A stretch of 64,000 bases of DNA from NCBI RefSeq assembly GCF_021631985.1, contig NZ_CP070225.1:2976001-3040000 (forward strand), read 5' to 3'. The position numbers were made by a program, and so were the translations under genes. The notes beneath the pieces were generated by a model, which was not told where the DNA came from, did not search any database, and saw nothing but the letters and a program-made list of their open reading frames with translations. This document shows, piece by piece, positions 53,791 through 63,269 of the stretch. Position 1 is the stretch's first letter. The number at the start of each line of letters is the position of its first letter. The DNA is from Sandaracinus amylolyticus (GTDB lineage Bacteria; Myxococcota_A; Polyangia; Polyangiales; Sandaracinaceae).

Positions 53791-54984
53791 ATGGACCGGA
53801 CGACGACATGGGTGTGGGCGGTGTTGGTGGTGATCGCGGGGTGCTCGGCCGAGATCGACGACGGCGAGGAGACGGTGCGCTACGAGGGCCCCGGAGACTC
53901 GATCGCGATCGACGAGACGAAGCTCGACGCGGCGACCGATGCACGGGCGCGCGCAGAAGGGCTCACGGTGTGGATCGATCTTGCGATCGACGGGCACGTG
54001 GAGGGCGGCGTCGCGCGCTTCGTGATCGCGGGGCGTGCGTCGCGCGACGTGCTCGAGGTGAGCGGCGAGATGGGCGTGTCGCGCGTCGTGTCGGCGCGGC
54101 GCTTCGAGATCGAGCTCGATGCGGACGAGATGGAGCACGTCGCGATGGGCGCGCCGCTGCGTGTCGCGCTGCGCGCCCTGCGTGCGCCCCACGCCCGGTA
54201 CGTGGTGCGGCTCCGCGCGCGAGCACGCATCGGTGCGGGCAGCGGAGCGCGCGAGGTGCGGATCGCATCGGCGCTCGCGCCGGTGCTGATCGACGACGAG
54301 GTGCGGTACCGCGGCGCGATCGCGCTCGACGAGGGGCTCACCGACCCCCGGATGATCGTGCCGATCCACGGCGAGATCGCGCTGGACGGTGCGCTCCGCT
54401 TCGACCTGCCGTTCGACGTCGTCGCGCGCGCTGCGTCGGAGCGGAGCGAGCGCCTCGTGATCGTCGCGCGTCGCCGTGCCGGCACCGTGAGGCGGACCGC
54501 GGAGATCGAGCTCGTCGTCTCGGAGCTCGCGATCACGCACCACGATCCCGACGCGGTGTGGCCCGACGACACGTGCGAGCCAGGCGTGCTCGCGTGCCTC
54601 GATGCGCGCGGTGGGCTCGCCGGGGACACCTCGTCGTGTGGCGACGCATGGCGCGTCACGCGCTGTCGCGAAGAGGTCGGCGCGCCGTCGCTCGCAGCGC
54701 GCTTCGCCGAGGATCTCGGGGCGCATCTCGTCGAGTGGTACGCGGTGCACGGCGCCGACGTGCGCGCCGCCGGGGGTGCATCGCTCGAGGACGCGCAGCG
54801 CGCGATCGAGGCATCGCGCGTCGAGGAGCTCGTCCACGCGGCAGAGGACCCACAGGGGCACGATCTCGCGACCACGCGCGTGCTGCGACATCGCGACGTC
54901 GTCTTCCCCGGCAGCGACATCGTGTGGCACGGCGCGTATGGCCGCGAGAGCGAGGATCTCCTCGAGATCTACGCGTTCGAGTGA
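53791..54984 (+). CDS. Predicted lipoprotein of unknown function
   Basis: 397 residues, lipobox VLVVIAGC (Cys18). Mostly beta-rich sequence (VWIDLAIDGHVEGGVARFVIAG, RVALRALRAPHARYVVRLRA) followed by a helical C-terminal part with cysteines (TCEPGVLACLDARGG, SSCGDAWRVTRC). No known domain recognised. It is divergent from the MopE-like gene and its stop overlaps the lipase gene start (GTGA), so the two are likely partners. Confidence 0.65.
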   Translation: MDRTTTWVWAVLVVIAGCSAEIDDGEETVRYEGPGDSIAIDETKLDAATDARARAEGLTVWIDLAIDGHVEGGVARFVIAGRASRDVLEVSGEMGVSRVVSARRFEIELDADEMEHVAMGAPLRVALRALRAPHARYVVRLRARARIGAGSGAREVRIASALAPVLIDDEVRYRGAIALDEGLTDPRMIVPIHGEIALDGALRFDLPFDVVARAASERSERLVIVARRRAGTVRRTAEIELVVSELAITHHDPDAVWPDDTCEPGVLACLDARGGLAGDTSSCGDAWRVTRCREEVGAPSLAARFAEDLGAHLVEWYAVHGADVRAAGGASLEDAQRAIEASRVEELVHAAEDPQGHDLATTRVLRHRDVVFPGSDIVWHGAYGRESEDLLEIYAFE

Positions 54985-56120
54985 GCTACACCGAACGGGT
55001 GCGGCACCACGTGTACCTCGTGCCGGGGTTCTTCGGCTTCGCGAACTTCGGCGACTTCCGCTACTTCGCGCACGTACGAGAGCACCTGCTCGCGTGGACG
55101 CGGATGCGCGGCATCGACGCGGTGATCCACTACGCGCCGACGTTCCCCACCGCATCGCTGCGCCGTCGCGCGGGACGGCTCCTCGAGCTCATGGCGGAGA
55201 GCGCGGACGGCGACGGGCCGATCCACCTGATCGGCCACTCCACCGGTGGGCTCGATGCACGGCTCGCGGTCGCGCCGCGCGCGTCGCTGCACTGCGCCGT
55301 CGATCCCGAGCCGCTCGCGTCGCGCGTGTGCAGCGTGGTCGCGGTGACGTCGCCGCACTACGGGGCGCCGACGGCCGCGTTCTTCACGAGCCTGCTCGGG
55401 CAGCGGCTGCTCTTCCTGCTCTCGCTCGTGACCATCTACGCGATCCGCGTGGGCACGATCCCGCTGCCCGCGCTCATGGTGCTCGCGAGCGCGCTGGGCT
55501 CGGCAGGCGCAGGAAGGCTGATCGCGGGGGGCGTGATCGAGCAGGTCTACGACCTCGTCATCAAGGACTTCAGCCCCGAGCGGCGCCTGCAGATCGAGCA
55601 GGTGTTCGCGCAGGTGCGGAACGATCAGACGCTGCTGGTGCAGCTCACGCCCGAGGGGCTCGATCTGTTCAACGCGCTGGCGACCGAGCGCGACGGAGTG
55701 CGCCGCGGATGCGTCGTGGCGCAGGCGAAGCCGCCGGCGCTCGGACGTCAGGCGCGCGTGGGCCCGAGCCCCACGAACCAGGCGATGTACAACGTGTACC
55801 GCGCGCTCTACGCGATCGCGTCGACGCTGCCCGAGCACCTGCTCCCGGTGCCCGACGACGCGCAGGCCAAGGTGCTGATCGACGCGTACGGCCGCATCCC
55901 GAGCGCGAAGGGCAACGACGCGATGGTGCCCACGCGCTCGCAGGTCTGGGGCGAGGTGGTGCACGCCGCATGGGCCGATCATCTCGACGTGATCGGGCAC
56001 TTCCACGCGCCGCATCGTGCACCGCTCCACGTCGACTGGATGCGCACGATGAGTGACTTCGGGCAGCGGGAATTCGAGGCGATGTGGGACGACGTCGCGC
56101 GCTTCGCGTTCACCACGTGA
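54981..56120 (+). CDS. Lipase/esterase-like alpha/beta hydrolase
   Basis: 379 residues from a GTG overlapping the lipoprotein stop. The nucleophile elbow GHSTGGLDARL fits triacylglycerol lipases and PGAP1-like hydrolases; VYLVPGFFGFANFGDF is the oxyanion-region start. A long, partly hydrophobic lid-like stretch (LLFLLSLVTIYAIRVGTIPL) may contact membranes. No export signal is visible, which is odd for a lipase; perhaps the lipoprotein partner matters. Catalytic His probably in HLDVIGHFH. Confidence 0.78.
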   Translation: MSYTERVRHHVYLVPGFFGFANFGDFRYFAHVREHLLAWTRMRGIDAVIHYAPTFPTASLRRRAGRLLELMAESADGDGPIHLIGHSTGGLDARLAVAPRASLHCAVDPEPLASRVCSVVAVTSPHYGAPTAAFFTSLLGQRLLFLLSLVTIYAIRVGTIPLPALMVLASALGSAGAGRLIAGGVIEQVYDLVIKDFSPERRLQIEQVFAQVRNDQTLLVQLTPEGLDLFNALATERDGVRRGCVVAQAKPPALGRQARVGPSPTNQAMYNVYRALYAIASTLPEHLLPVPDDAQAKVLIDAYGRIPSAKGNDAMVPTRSQVWGEVVHAAWADHLDVIGHFHAPHRAPLHVDWMRTMSDFGQREFEAMWDDVARFAFTT

Positions 56121-56191
56121 GCGCACCGGGGGCGTGGCGAGCGCCCGAGCCCGGGGCTACCTGAGAGAGAGCCGCTCTGTATGGTGGGCGT

Positions 56192-56782
56192 GTGAGCCAC
56201 GGGACCGAGACCAGCTTGCTGCGCGAGCTCGCGCGGCCGTGGAACCTCATGAGCCTCGTGCGGCTCCCGCTGGCCGTGCTCGCGCTGCTCGTGCGCGCAG
56301 AGCCGCTCGCGGTGCTCGGGCTCATGATCGTCGCCGGGATCTCGGACGCGCTCGACGGTGTGATGGCGCGCCGCGCGAATGCGGATCCCAAGCTGGGTGA
56401 GTGGCTCGACCCGGTCTGCGACAAGGTCTTCGTGCTCGCGGTGCTCGCGGGCGTGTGGATCGAGCGACAGCCTCCGTGGTGGCTGCTCGTGCTGACCGCG
56501 ACGCGCGAGATCCTGGTGGTGCCCGCGGGGCTCATGCTCGCGGTGTCGGTGGGGACGTTCCGCTCGCGCATCGAGTACTGCGCGCGACCGAGCGGGAAGG
56601 CGACGACGGTGGCGCAGTTCCTCGTGCTCGGCGCGCTGCTCTTCGACCTGCCGCAGGTCGCCCTCCCCGCTGCGATCGCAGCGGCGGTGCTCGGGCTCGC
56701 GGCGGGTGTGGAGTACGGCGTGCGCGCGCGCGCGTGCCTCGATGCGCCCGGGCCCACGCGCGCGGCCGGCGCTGCCGAGTAG
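56192..56782 (+). CDS. CDP-alcohol phosphatidyltransferase
   Basis: 196 residues, polytopic. The whole signature D-G-x2-A-R-x8-G-x3-D-x3-D is present from DGVMAR through GEWLDPVCDK. Transfers an alcohol to CDP-diacylglycerol in phospholipid synthesis (PgsA/Pls-type). Length and membrane pattern fit a phosphatidylglycerophosphate synthase-like enzyme, but substrate is not certain. Confidence 0.88.
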   Translation: MSHGTETSLLRELARPWNLMSLVRLPLAVLALLVRAEPLAVLGLMIVAGISDALDGVMARRANADPKLGEWLDPVCDKVFVLAVLAGVWIERQPPWWLLVLTATREILVVPAGLMLAVSVGTFRSRIEYCARPSGKATTVAQFLVLGALLFDLPQVALPAAIAAAVLGLAAGVEYGVRARACLDAPGPTRAAGAAE

Positions 56783-56794
56783 TACGCTGACGCG

Positions 56795-57184
56795 ATGCTC
56801 AGCACGGACTGTCCGCGGTGCGCGACGACGATGCATCCGGTGCGGCTCGGGCTGCGGCACGGAGGCGCGTACCGCGAGGCCGCGGGGACGAGCGAGGCCG
56901 AGCGCGGTTGGCAGTGCCCGCGCTGCGCGCTCGGCGTCGTTCCGGGGACGCTCGTCGACTGGCTGATGAAGCGCGTGCCGGTCGGCGGTGGGCCGAGCGA
57001 GCGCCATCGCGCGCGGGTCCGCACGCCCTGCCCTGCCTGCTTCGCGAGCGTCGATCAAGTCGTGCTCGACTGGGGCAGCGAGCTCGTCGAGATCGAGCAG
57101 TGCGCGCGCTGTCGCACGATGCTCGTCGACCCCGGCGAGCTGCCGAAGGTGTTCGCCATCGAGCACGACGCGCACCGCGCGTGA
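56795..57184 (+). CDS. Small zinc-ribbon protein (TFIIB-finger type)
   Basis: 129 residues with four CxxC knuckles: CPRC (6-9), CPRC near 41, CPAC near 79 and CARC near 102. The ends resemble the zf-TFIIB family (LVDPGELPKVF). Two zinc sites are likely. Only 12 bases after the phosphatidyltransferase gene, so cotranscribed. Function unknown. Confidence 0.72.
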   Translation: MLSTDCPRCATTMHPVRLGLRHGGAYREAAGTSEAERGWQCPRCALGVVPGTLVDWLMKRVPVGGGPSERHRARVRTPCPACFASVDQVVLDWGSELVEIEQCARCRTMLVDPGELPKVFAIEHDAHRA

Positions 57185-57188
57185 TCGA

Positions 57189-57935
57189 TCAGCTGTCGAC
57201 GACGATCGACCAGCCGCGCGCGGCTTCTTGCGCGAGCGCGCGATAGAACGGCGCGAGCTGCGCGAGCTCCGCGATGCTGCGTCCCTGCACGCGCTGCTCG
57301 CTCGCGTGCGCGGCGATGCGGGCGTGGAGCTCGGCGTGGAGGTGCAGGCTCGTCGCGTCGCGGCCGGGGTTCATCAGCGCGACGAGGATCTGCGCGCTGT
57401 CGAGGCGCTTGCGCGAGAAGAGCCCGCCCCAGCGGTGCTCGAGCGGCGCGGGGAGCTCGGCGAGCGAGCCCGAGCGCACGTCGCCGCCACGGCGCGTGTG
57501 CCAGCCGGTGCCCGACGCGGGCAGTCGCGCGAGGACGGCCTCGTGGAAGCGCTGCGCGATCGATCCGTGGGTCGCGACCTCGCGCGCGAAGAGATCGAAG
57601 AGCGCGCGCTCGCTCGCCGCGTCGACCGGATACGTGACGTAGCGATAACAACCGAGCGGTGCGCCGCCGCCGAGCGGACAGCTCGCGCACGCGGGCACGC
57701 CGGCCGCGAACGACGCGACCTCGGCCCGGATCTGCTCGTAGCCGAGCTCGCGCTGCACCGGGCCCTCGGGGCGGTTCACGAGGAGCTGGATGCGCACGGT
57801 CGCGCGCGCATCGGGCGGCACCTGCGCTTCGATCGCGGTCTGGTACGCGCGCATCTTGAGCTTGCCGAGGAAGCCCTGGGGGCCGAGCCCGCGCTGGAGC
57901 CCGCAGTCGCGCCACCCGATCAGATCTGCGCCCAT
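57189..57935 (-). CDS. Hypothetical protein with a cysteine cluster
   Basis: 248 residues, ATG at 57935 after GGGGGAGG. A CASC...GCYRY cluster (CASCPLGGGAPLGCYRYV) near 83-100 suggests metal or disulfide. The rest is alpha/beta-like, ending ARGWSIVVDS. No family recognised. It is 15 bases after the 1213-residue TPR gene on the same strand, so the two form an operon, and it is convergent with the zinc-ribbon gene. Confidence 0.65.
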   Translation of the reverse strand: MGADLIGWRDCGLQRGLGPQGFLGKLKMRAYQTAIEAQVPPDARATVRIQLLVNRPEGPVQRELGYEQIRAEVASFAAGVPACASCPLGGGAPLGCYRYVTYPVDAASERALFDLFAREVATHGSIAQRFHEAVLARLPASGTGWHTRRGGDVRSGSLAELPAPLEHRWGGLFSRKRLDSAQILVALMNPGRDATSLHLHAELHARIAAHASEQRVQGRSIAELAQLAPFYRALAQEAARGWSIVVDS

Positions 57936-57950
57936 CGTGCCTCCCCCGTT

Positions 57951-60900
57951 TCAGTGCGGCGTGAGCGCGGCCAGGCGCTCGTCGTTCTCGGGATCGCTGG
58001 GATCGAGCCGGCGATCGATCGCGTAGGTGGCGCGCAGATCCTCGCGCCCACGGATCGGCGCGAGACGCGCGAGCAGCGCGGCGTCGGCCGCGCCCTCGGC
58101 GATCCAGAGCTCGTCCACGCGCAGCGCGCTCGGGTCGAGGCCACTCAGCGCAGCGGCTGCGTCGCGCACGTCGCTCGACGCGCGCACCTGCGCGGTCTGC
58201 GCCGGATCGATGGACGCGTGATGGAGCACTGCGACCGGAGAGAAGCGACGACGCTCGCTCTCCCAGCGCGCCCGGAGCGCCTCGTCGCGCAGCAGCGCGC
58301 GAAGGACGTGTGCCTGCGCGAGCATCGACGCGGCACCGAGCTCGGGCCACGTCGCGACCGCTTCGCGGTACGCCTCGATCGCTCCGTCGACGTCGGCGTC
58401 GCGCCCCTCGCTGCGCGCTGCGGCGCGCTCGATCAGCGCGTTCGCGCGGATCGTGAGGAGCGTCGCGATCGCGCGGGCGTCGCGGCCGCGACGGGCGCGC
58501 GCCAGACGATCGTCGGCATCGGCGAGCGCACGCTCGGCGTGGACGACGATCTCGGCGTCCCACTCGCCGCGCTCCCACGCCGCGCGCTGCTCGTTCGGCT
58601 CGAGCTCGCCCACCCGCGCGATGCGCGCCTCGAGGTCGGCGAGCGCGCTCGCGTCGGCGAAGCGGCGCAGCAGCGAGAGCTCGCGATCCCACGCGCCCGC
58701 GCGTCGCGGCGCGAGTACCTGCTCCTGGTGCGTCAGCTCGGTGGCGCGGCGGATCCCGGCATCGTCGCGCAGCGCCGCGATCACCTCGGCGCGGTGCGCG
58801 CCCGTGGTCATGATCCCGAGCACTGCGTCGGCCTGGGCGCGATCGAGCCGCAGCGCGCGCCCATCGAGCCATCGCGCGAGCACGCGCAGCGTGCCGCGGA
58901 AGCGATGGGCGTCCGCGAGGTTCGAGATCGCGATGCTCTGATCGGGCGCGAGGCGCACCGCGCGCTCGAGCCGCTCGATCGCCGCGTCGAGGTGCGTGGG
59001 ATCGGCCGTTGCCTCGTAGCGCGCCTCGAACGCGACCGCTGCGTTGTTGAGCGCGGCCATGTCGCGATCACCGCGTCGATCCCAGTCGCGCGCGACCTCC
59101 GCGAAGAGACGATCCGCCTCGTCGTAGCGGCGCTCGCGCAGCGCGCGCTGCCCGCGCACCTCGGTCAGGCGCGTGCGCACCTCGGGCGTGCCCTGCGGCG
59201 CGCGCGAGAGCCACGTCTCGGTGTCCTCGATGCGCTCGGCGAGGATCGACAGCAGCATCGCGGCCTGCCCCGCCTGCGGCTGCTGGCCGCGCTCGTACAC
59301 GCCCGTCGCGATCTCTCTCGCGCGCGGCTCGAGACCGAGCCCGCGATATGCGTACGCGACCTGCAGCGCGAGGTCCTCGTCGCCCGATGCGAGCACCGAC
59401 TGGAGCTCCTGCTCGCCCTGCGCCTCGCGGCCGAGCCGGTAGTACACCTGGCCGAGCCCGAGGTGGTACGCGGGCACGCTCCCCGCCTCGTCCTGGATCG
59501 CGAGGAAGAGCCGCTCCGCGTCCGCGAGCGCGCGATCACGCTCCGCGCCGCTGCGCTCTCCGCCGCGACGCAGCTCGATCATCGCGAGCTGGAGCACCGA
59601 CGGGACGATCGGCGCGATCGCCTCGTACCGAGCGCGCGCCGCGGCGAGCTCGGGATCGCGCGAGAGCTCGCTCGCGAGGTGCTCGAACACGATCGCGCGC
59701 GCCTCGTCGTCGCTCGCGAGCTGCAGGCGCGCCTGCACGTCGGCGGGGCCGAGGCCGAGCTCGAGGCGCGAGATCAGCGACTCGGTGCGCTCGCGCTCGA
59801 TGCGCGACATCGCCTGCTGCGCGTCGCGGAGCTCGCCGAGCCGCGGCATCACGCGCCGCGCGAGGAGCGCGCGCGCATCGTCGAGGTGACCCGCGTCGAG
59901 CTCGGCGGCCGCGAGGCTCGAGAGCGCAGCGGGCGCGAGCGAGCCCGGGCTCCCGAGCGCACGGAGCGCGGTGATCGCGGCCGCGGTCTCGCCGCGCGCA
60001 CGAGAGAGATCGGCGAGCGCGGCGACGCACTCGTGATCGTCCGGGAAGCGCGCCAGTGACGCGCGGAGGAGCGCTTCGTCGCCCGATCCCAGCGCGGTCG
60101 CACGCTCGGGGTCGGCCTGCATCGCCTCGGCGCTCGCGAGCGCCTCGTTCACGCGATCACGCAGCGGCAGCGAATCCATGCGCGCCGCGCTCGCCCACGC
60201 GCGCAGCGATCGCGACGCCGCGAGCACGAGCGAGGGCGACGCGATCACGTGCTCGACGATCGGCGCGGCGGCGCGCACGCCCGCTTCGTCGAGCCCGCCC
60301 GCGACGTGCTCGTCGAGCGCCTCGAGCGGCCACTCCGACCCGAGGAGCTCGCCGAGCGCGCGATGCAGCGCGCTCCGTCGCGCGTCGAGCGGCGACGAGG
60401 ACTGCGGCGTGGTGACCGCGATCCCTCGCTCCACCACGGTGAGCGCCGCGCGCAGCGCGCTCTCCCCGCTCTCGCCGAGCTCCCCTGCCCACGTCGTGAC
60501 GCGCTCCTGCAGACGTCGCTCGGGCGCACCGCTGCGCGCGTACTGCGGCACCGCCTGCCAGCGCGTGATCGCGCGCTCGAACGCATCGAGCCGATCCTCG
60601 GTGAGGGGCGACGGAACAGTGCTCGCGAGCAGATCGACGTAGCGCGCGCCCACCGCCTCGCGGTCGCCGAGCCCGAGATCGTAGCCGGGCCCCGCGAGCA
60701 GTCCGTCGTACGCGACGAGCGTCGCCTCGACGTCGCCACGCGCGTCGACCGCGCGCGCCTCCTCGAGCGCGATCGCCGCGAGCCGCGACGGCGAGCTCAG
60801 GTAGCTCGAGACCGCCGTCGACAGAGCGCCGAGCACGATCGCCGCGAGCAGCGCCCAGCGCCAACCCCGTGCGAACGCCGAGAGAGGCTCCTTCGAGAGG

Positions 60901-61592
60901 AAGAGATACGAGCCGTTGCCCTGATCGATCACGCGGTACGCGCCGAGCGGGAAGATCGGGACGAAGAGCGCCGAGATGCAGTGCGTGGTGACGTACGAGC
61001 CGTCGTCGCGGCGATCGCGCTCGCCGTAGATGCCCACGCCGAACCCGTTCAGGCGGAAGAGCGCGGGCGCGCCGTCGGTGAGCGGGCGCGACCCGTTCAG
61101 CACGATGTCGATCAGCTTGCGGAGACCGGCGTCCTTCGCGGTGCGACGCGCGTCGCGCAGGATGCGATCCCCGGCGTCGAAGTCGCCCTGTCGATGGTTC
61201 CAGCGCGCGCGGCACAGCGCGACGTGGGTCGTGGGCTCGCGCATCGCGCCCTCGAGCTCTTCCGCGACGAGCCCTCGTGGCCCGATCTTCTGCGCCGCGC
61301 GCAGCAGACGAAGCGCACCGCTCTCGTCCCCCGACGCGCGCACGAGCGCGCCGAGCTCGATCGCGAGGAACGCGACGTTGTCCGCGACCTTCTCGCGCGC
61401 GTCCGCAGGCAGATCGATCGCGAGCGTCGCGAAGCTCGCGAGCACCTCGTCCTCCATCCGCCGCCGGAGCTCGGTGACGGTCGCGCGGAGGCGCGGCCAA
61501 TCGGCACGCGCGGGATCGGGCTCGTGATCGCGGTGATCGACAGCCTTCGCGACCGCGTCCATCGCCTGGGTCAGCGTCTGGATCGGATCCAT
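57951..61592 (-). CDS. Large TPR-rich membrane protein (1213 residues)
   Basis: Begins with a helical region, then at about 170-240 a conserved cysteine-poor segment (FGVGIYGERDRRDDGSY, FVPIFPLGAYRVIDQGNGSY) and one transmembrane helix (about 244-265, RWALLAAIVLGALSTAVSSY). The remaining 900 residues are tandem TPR-like helical pairs (AITALRALGSPGSLAPAALS, YYRLGREAQGEQELQSVLAS and many more). Such proteins act as scaffolds. The soluble 900-residue side may face either compartment. Cotranscribed with the cysteine-cluster protein. Confidence 0.8.
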   Translation of the reverse strand: MDPIQTLTQAMDAVAKAVDHRDHEPDPARADWPRLRATVTELRRRMEDEVLASFATLAIDLPADAREKVADNVAFLAIELGALVRASGDESGALRLLRAAQKIGPRGLVAEELEGAMREPTTHVALCRARWNHRQGDFDAGDRILRDARRTAKDAGLRKLIDIVLNGSRPLTDGAPALFRLNGFGVGIYGERDRRDDGSYVTTHCISALFVPIFPLGAYRVIDQGNGSYLFLSKEPLSAFARGWRWALLAAIVLGALSTAVSSYLSSPSRLAAIALEEARAVDARGDVEATLVAYDGLLAGPGYDLGLGDREAVGARYVDLLASTVPSPLTEDRLDAFERAITRWQAVPQYARSGAPERRLQERVTTWAGELGESGESALRAALTVVERGIAVTTPQSSSPLDARRSALHRALGELLGSEWPLEALDEHVAGGLDEAGVRAAAPIVEHVIASPSLVLAASRSLRAWASAARMDSLPLRDRVNEALASAEAMQADPERATALGSGDEALLRASLARFPDDHECVAALADLSRARGETAAAITALRALGSPGSLAPAALSSLAAAELDAGHLDDARALLARRVMPRLGELRDAQQAMSRIERERTESLISRLELGLGPADVQARLQLASDDEARAIVFEHLASELSRDPELAAARARYEAIAPIVPSVLQLAMIELRRGGERSGAERDRALADAERLFLAIQDEAGSVPAYHLGLGQVYYRLGREAQGEQELQSVLASGDEDLALQVAYAYRGLGLEPRAREIATGVYERGQQPQAGQAAMLLSILAERIEDTETWLSRAPQGTPEVRTRLTEVRGQRALRERRYDEADRLFAEVARDWDRRGDRDMAALNNAAVAFEARYEATADPTHLDAAIERLERAVRLAPDQSIAISNLADAHRFRGTLRVLARWLDGRALRLDRAQADAVLGIMTTGAHRAEVIAALRDDAGIRRATELTHQEQVLAPRRAGAWDRELSLLRRFADASALADLEARIARVGELEPNEQRAAWERGEWDAEIVVHAERALADADDRLARARRGRDARAIATLLTIRANALIERAAARSEGRDADVDGAIEAYREAVATWPELGAASMLAQAHVLRALLRDEALRARWESERRRFSPVAVLHHASIDPAQTAQVRASSDVRDAAAALSGLDPSALRVDELWIAEGAADAALLARLAPIRGREDLRATYAIDRRLDPSDPENDERLAALTPH

Positions 61593-61633
61593 GCGAGGGA
61601 GGGTCTACGCTCGCCCCCTCGCGTTCCATCCCT

Positions 61634-63205
61634 CTATTCCGCGCGATCGAGCACGGCGTAGCGGAACCCCGCGCGGATCAGCGCGGGCACCAGCGCCTCG
61701 GGCACCTCGCGCGCGTCGAGGATCTCGGTGCGCCCGTGATCGTTCTCGTCCGCGAACACGAGCCAGCGCAGGCGATAGCCCGCGCCCTCCCAGCGCGCGC
61801 GATCGAGCCCGTAGAACATGTCGAGGTCGGGCTCGATCCAGCACGCGACGAGATCGGGACGACGCCCCAGCACGTAGTCGGGATCGTACGCGTCGTGACC
61901 GACGTCGAAGCGCGTGCGCTCGCGATGTGCGAGCTCGCGATCGTTGAGCCCGAGCATGTCGATCGCGCGCAGGCCCGAGAAGAACGGGATCTTCCCCGCA
62001 GCGTCGACCGCGATGGTCGCGCCCCCGGGGGCGTGCTCCGCGAGGTGACGGCCCAGCGCCACCCAGCGATCGGTGCGCGTCGTCGTGTAGCGGAAGCGCA
62101 GATCGAACACGCACGGCAAGAGCTGCACGACCACGAGCGCGCCCGCGATCGCCGGGATCCACCGCGCGAGGCTCGTGCTCGCGGCGATCGAGAGCGCGAG
62201 CGCGCTGCCGACGAGATAGAGCCCGACGAGGAAGCGCTCCTGGAACACGTCGCCGCCGACCCAGACCCAGTACGCGACCACACCCGCGCCGAGGAACGCG
62301 GCGTAGCTCGGCACCAGGCGTCCGCCCCGACGCGCGAGGATCCACGCGGCACCGATCGCGACGAGCTCGAGCGCGAACCCCTGCTGCGTCGCGACGATCC
62401 CGAGCTGCACGAGGCCCGCAGGCACGCGCATCCAGAACGGCGCGGAGACCTTCGCGTAGTACGTGTTGGGAAGGACGTCGCCGTAGTACGAGAGACGGAA
62501 CGCGAGGACGGCCGCGAACGCGAGCGCACCGGCCGTCGCGAGCGCGCCCGCGACGCCGAAGTGACGTCGCAGCGCGAGGAACACGACCGCGATGCCAACG
62601 CCGATGAACCCGTCGGCGCGCACCAGCACCGCGCCGATCGCGATCACCGCCATCGCGACGAGCTCGAGCGGGCGCGCGCGATCACGTTCCGCGACTCCGT
62701 CGACCAGTCGCCACAGCGCGATCTGCAGCAGCACGACGACCGGCGTCTCGAGCCCCGACGCGACCGCGATCCACAGCGCGGGCTGGATCGCGACCACCCA
62801 CGGCGCGATCGACCGCAGATGCGCGGGGAGCGCGCGCCGCAGCCACGACGCGACGAGCCCCGCGGCCCCGAGCGCCGCGAGCACGTTGAGCCCGACCGCC
62901 CACACGATCACTCCGTCGCGACCGAGCAGCGCGAGCCCGGGCACGCAGAGCAGCAGGTACCCGAGGTTCGTGAAGCCCTCGACGCGCTCGCCCGCGTTGA
63001 ACACGAGCCCGTCGCCCGCGAGCAATCGCTCGGCGTAGCGGAACGAGATGAACGCGTCGTCACTGCCCAGCGCGTGGCCCGAGAGATCGGAGTGCGAGTA
63101 GCCGAACGACGCGTGCGCGATGCACACCGCGGCGAGCGCGATGCCCGCGAGCGCCCACGAGATCCGCTCCCCGCGGCTCCAGGCTGGTGCTGATTCCGTG
63201 ACCAA
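61634..63205 (-). CDS. GT-C glycosyltransferase, AftB-like
   Basis: 523 residues, about 10 membrane helices. [34 protein letters not shown] and [11 protein letters not shown] are the AftB-type signatures (a GT-C family including mycobacterial arabinofuranosyltransferase). It uses a lipid-linked sugar donor outside the membrane. Acceptor unknown; myxobacteria have no arabinogalactan, so it likely decorates another surface glycan. The only in-frame start at the beginning is a TTG at 63205 without a clear ribosome site, so the N-terminus may be off by a little. Confidence 0.8.
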   Translation of the reverse strand: MVTESAPAWSRGERISWALAGIALAAVCIAHASFGYSHSDLSGHALGSDDAFISFRYAERLLAGDGLVFNAGERVEGFTNLGYLLLCVPGLALLGRDGVIVWAVGLNVLAALGAAGLVASWLRRALPAHLRSIAPWVVAIQPALWIAVASGLETPVVVLLQIALWRLVDGVAERDRARPLELVAMAVIAIGAVLVRADGFIGVGIAVVFLALRRHFGVAGALATAGALAFAAVLAFRLSYYGDVLPNTYYAKVSAPFWMRVPAGLVQLGIVATQQGFALELVAIGAAWILARRGGRLVPSYAAFLGAGVVAYWVWVGGDVFQERFLVGLYLVGSALALSIAASTSLARWIPAIAGALVVVQLLPCVFDLRFRYTTTRTDRWVALGRHLAEHAPGGATIAVDAAGKIPFFSGLRAIDMLGLNDRELAHRERTRFDVGHDAYDPDYVLGRRPDLVACWIEPDLDMFYGLDRARWEGAGYRLRWLVFADENDHGRTEILDAREVPEALVPALIRAGFRYAVLDRAE

Positions 63206-63269
63206 GCGCCCGAGCTTAGGGGACGCCCGGGACCGGGCAAGCAGCTCGAAGACCGTCGGAAATCAGCAC

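Noticed and set aside
56988-60059. 1023-residue frame opposite the large TPR protein
   Set aside because: Composition of a shadow (Arg, Ala, Glu, Leu) and it crosses two real genes.
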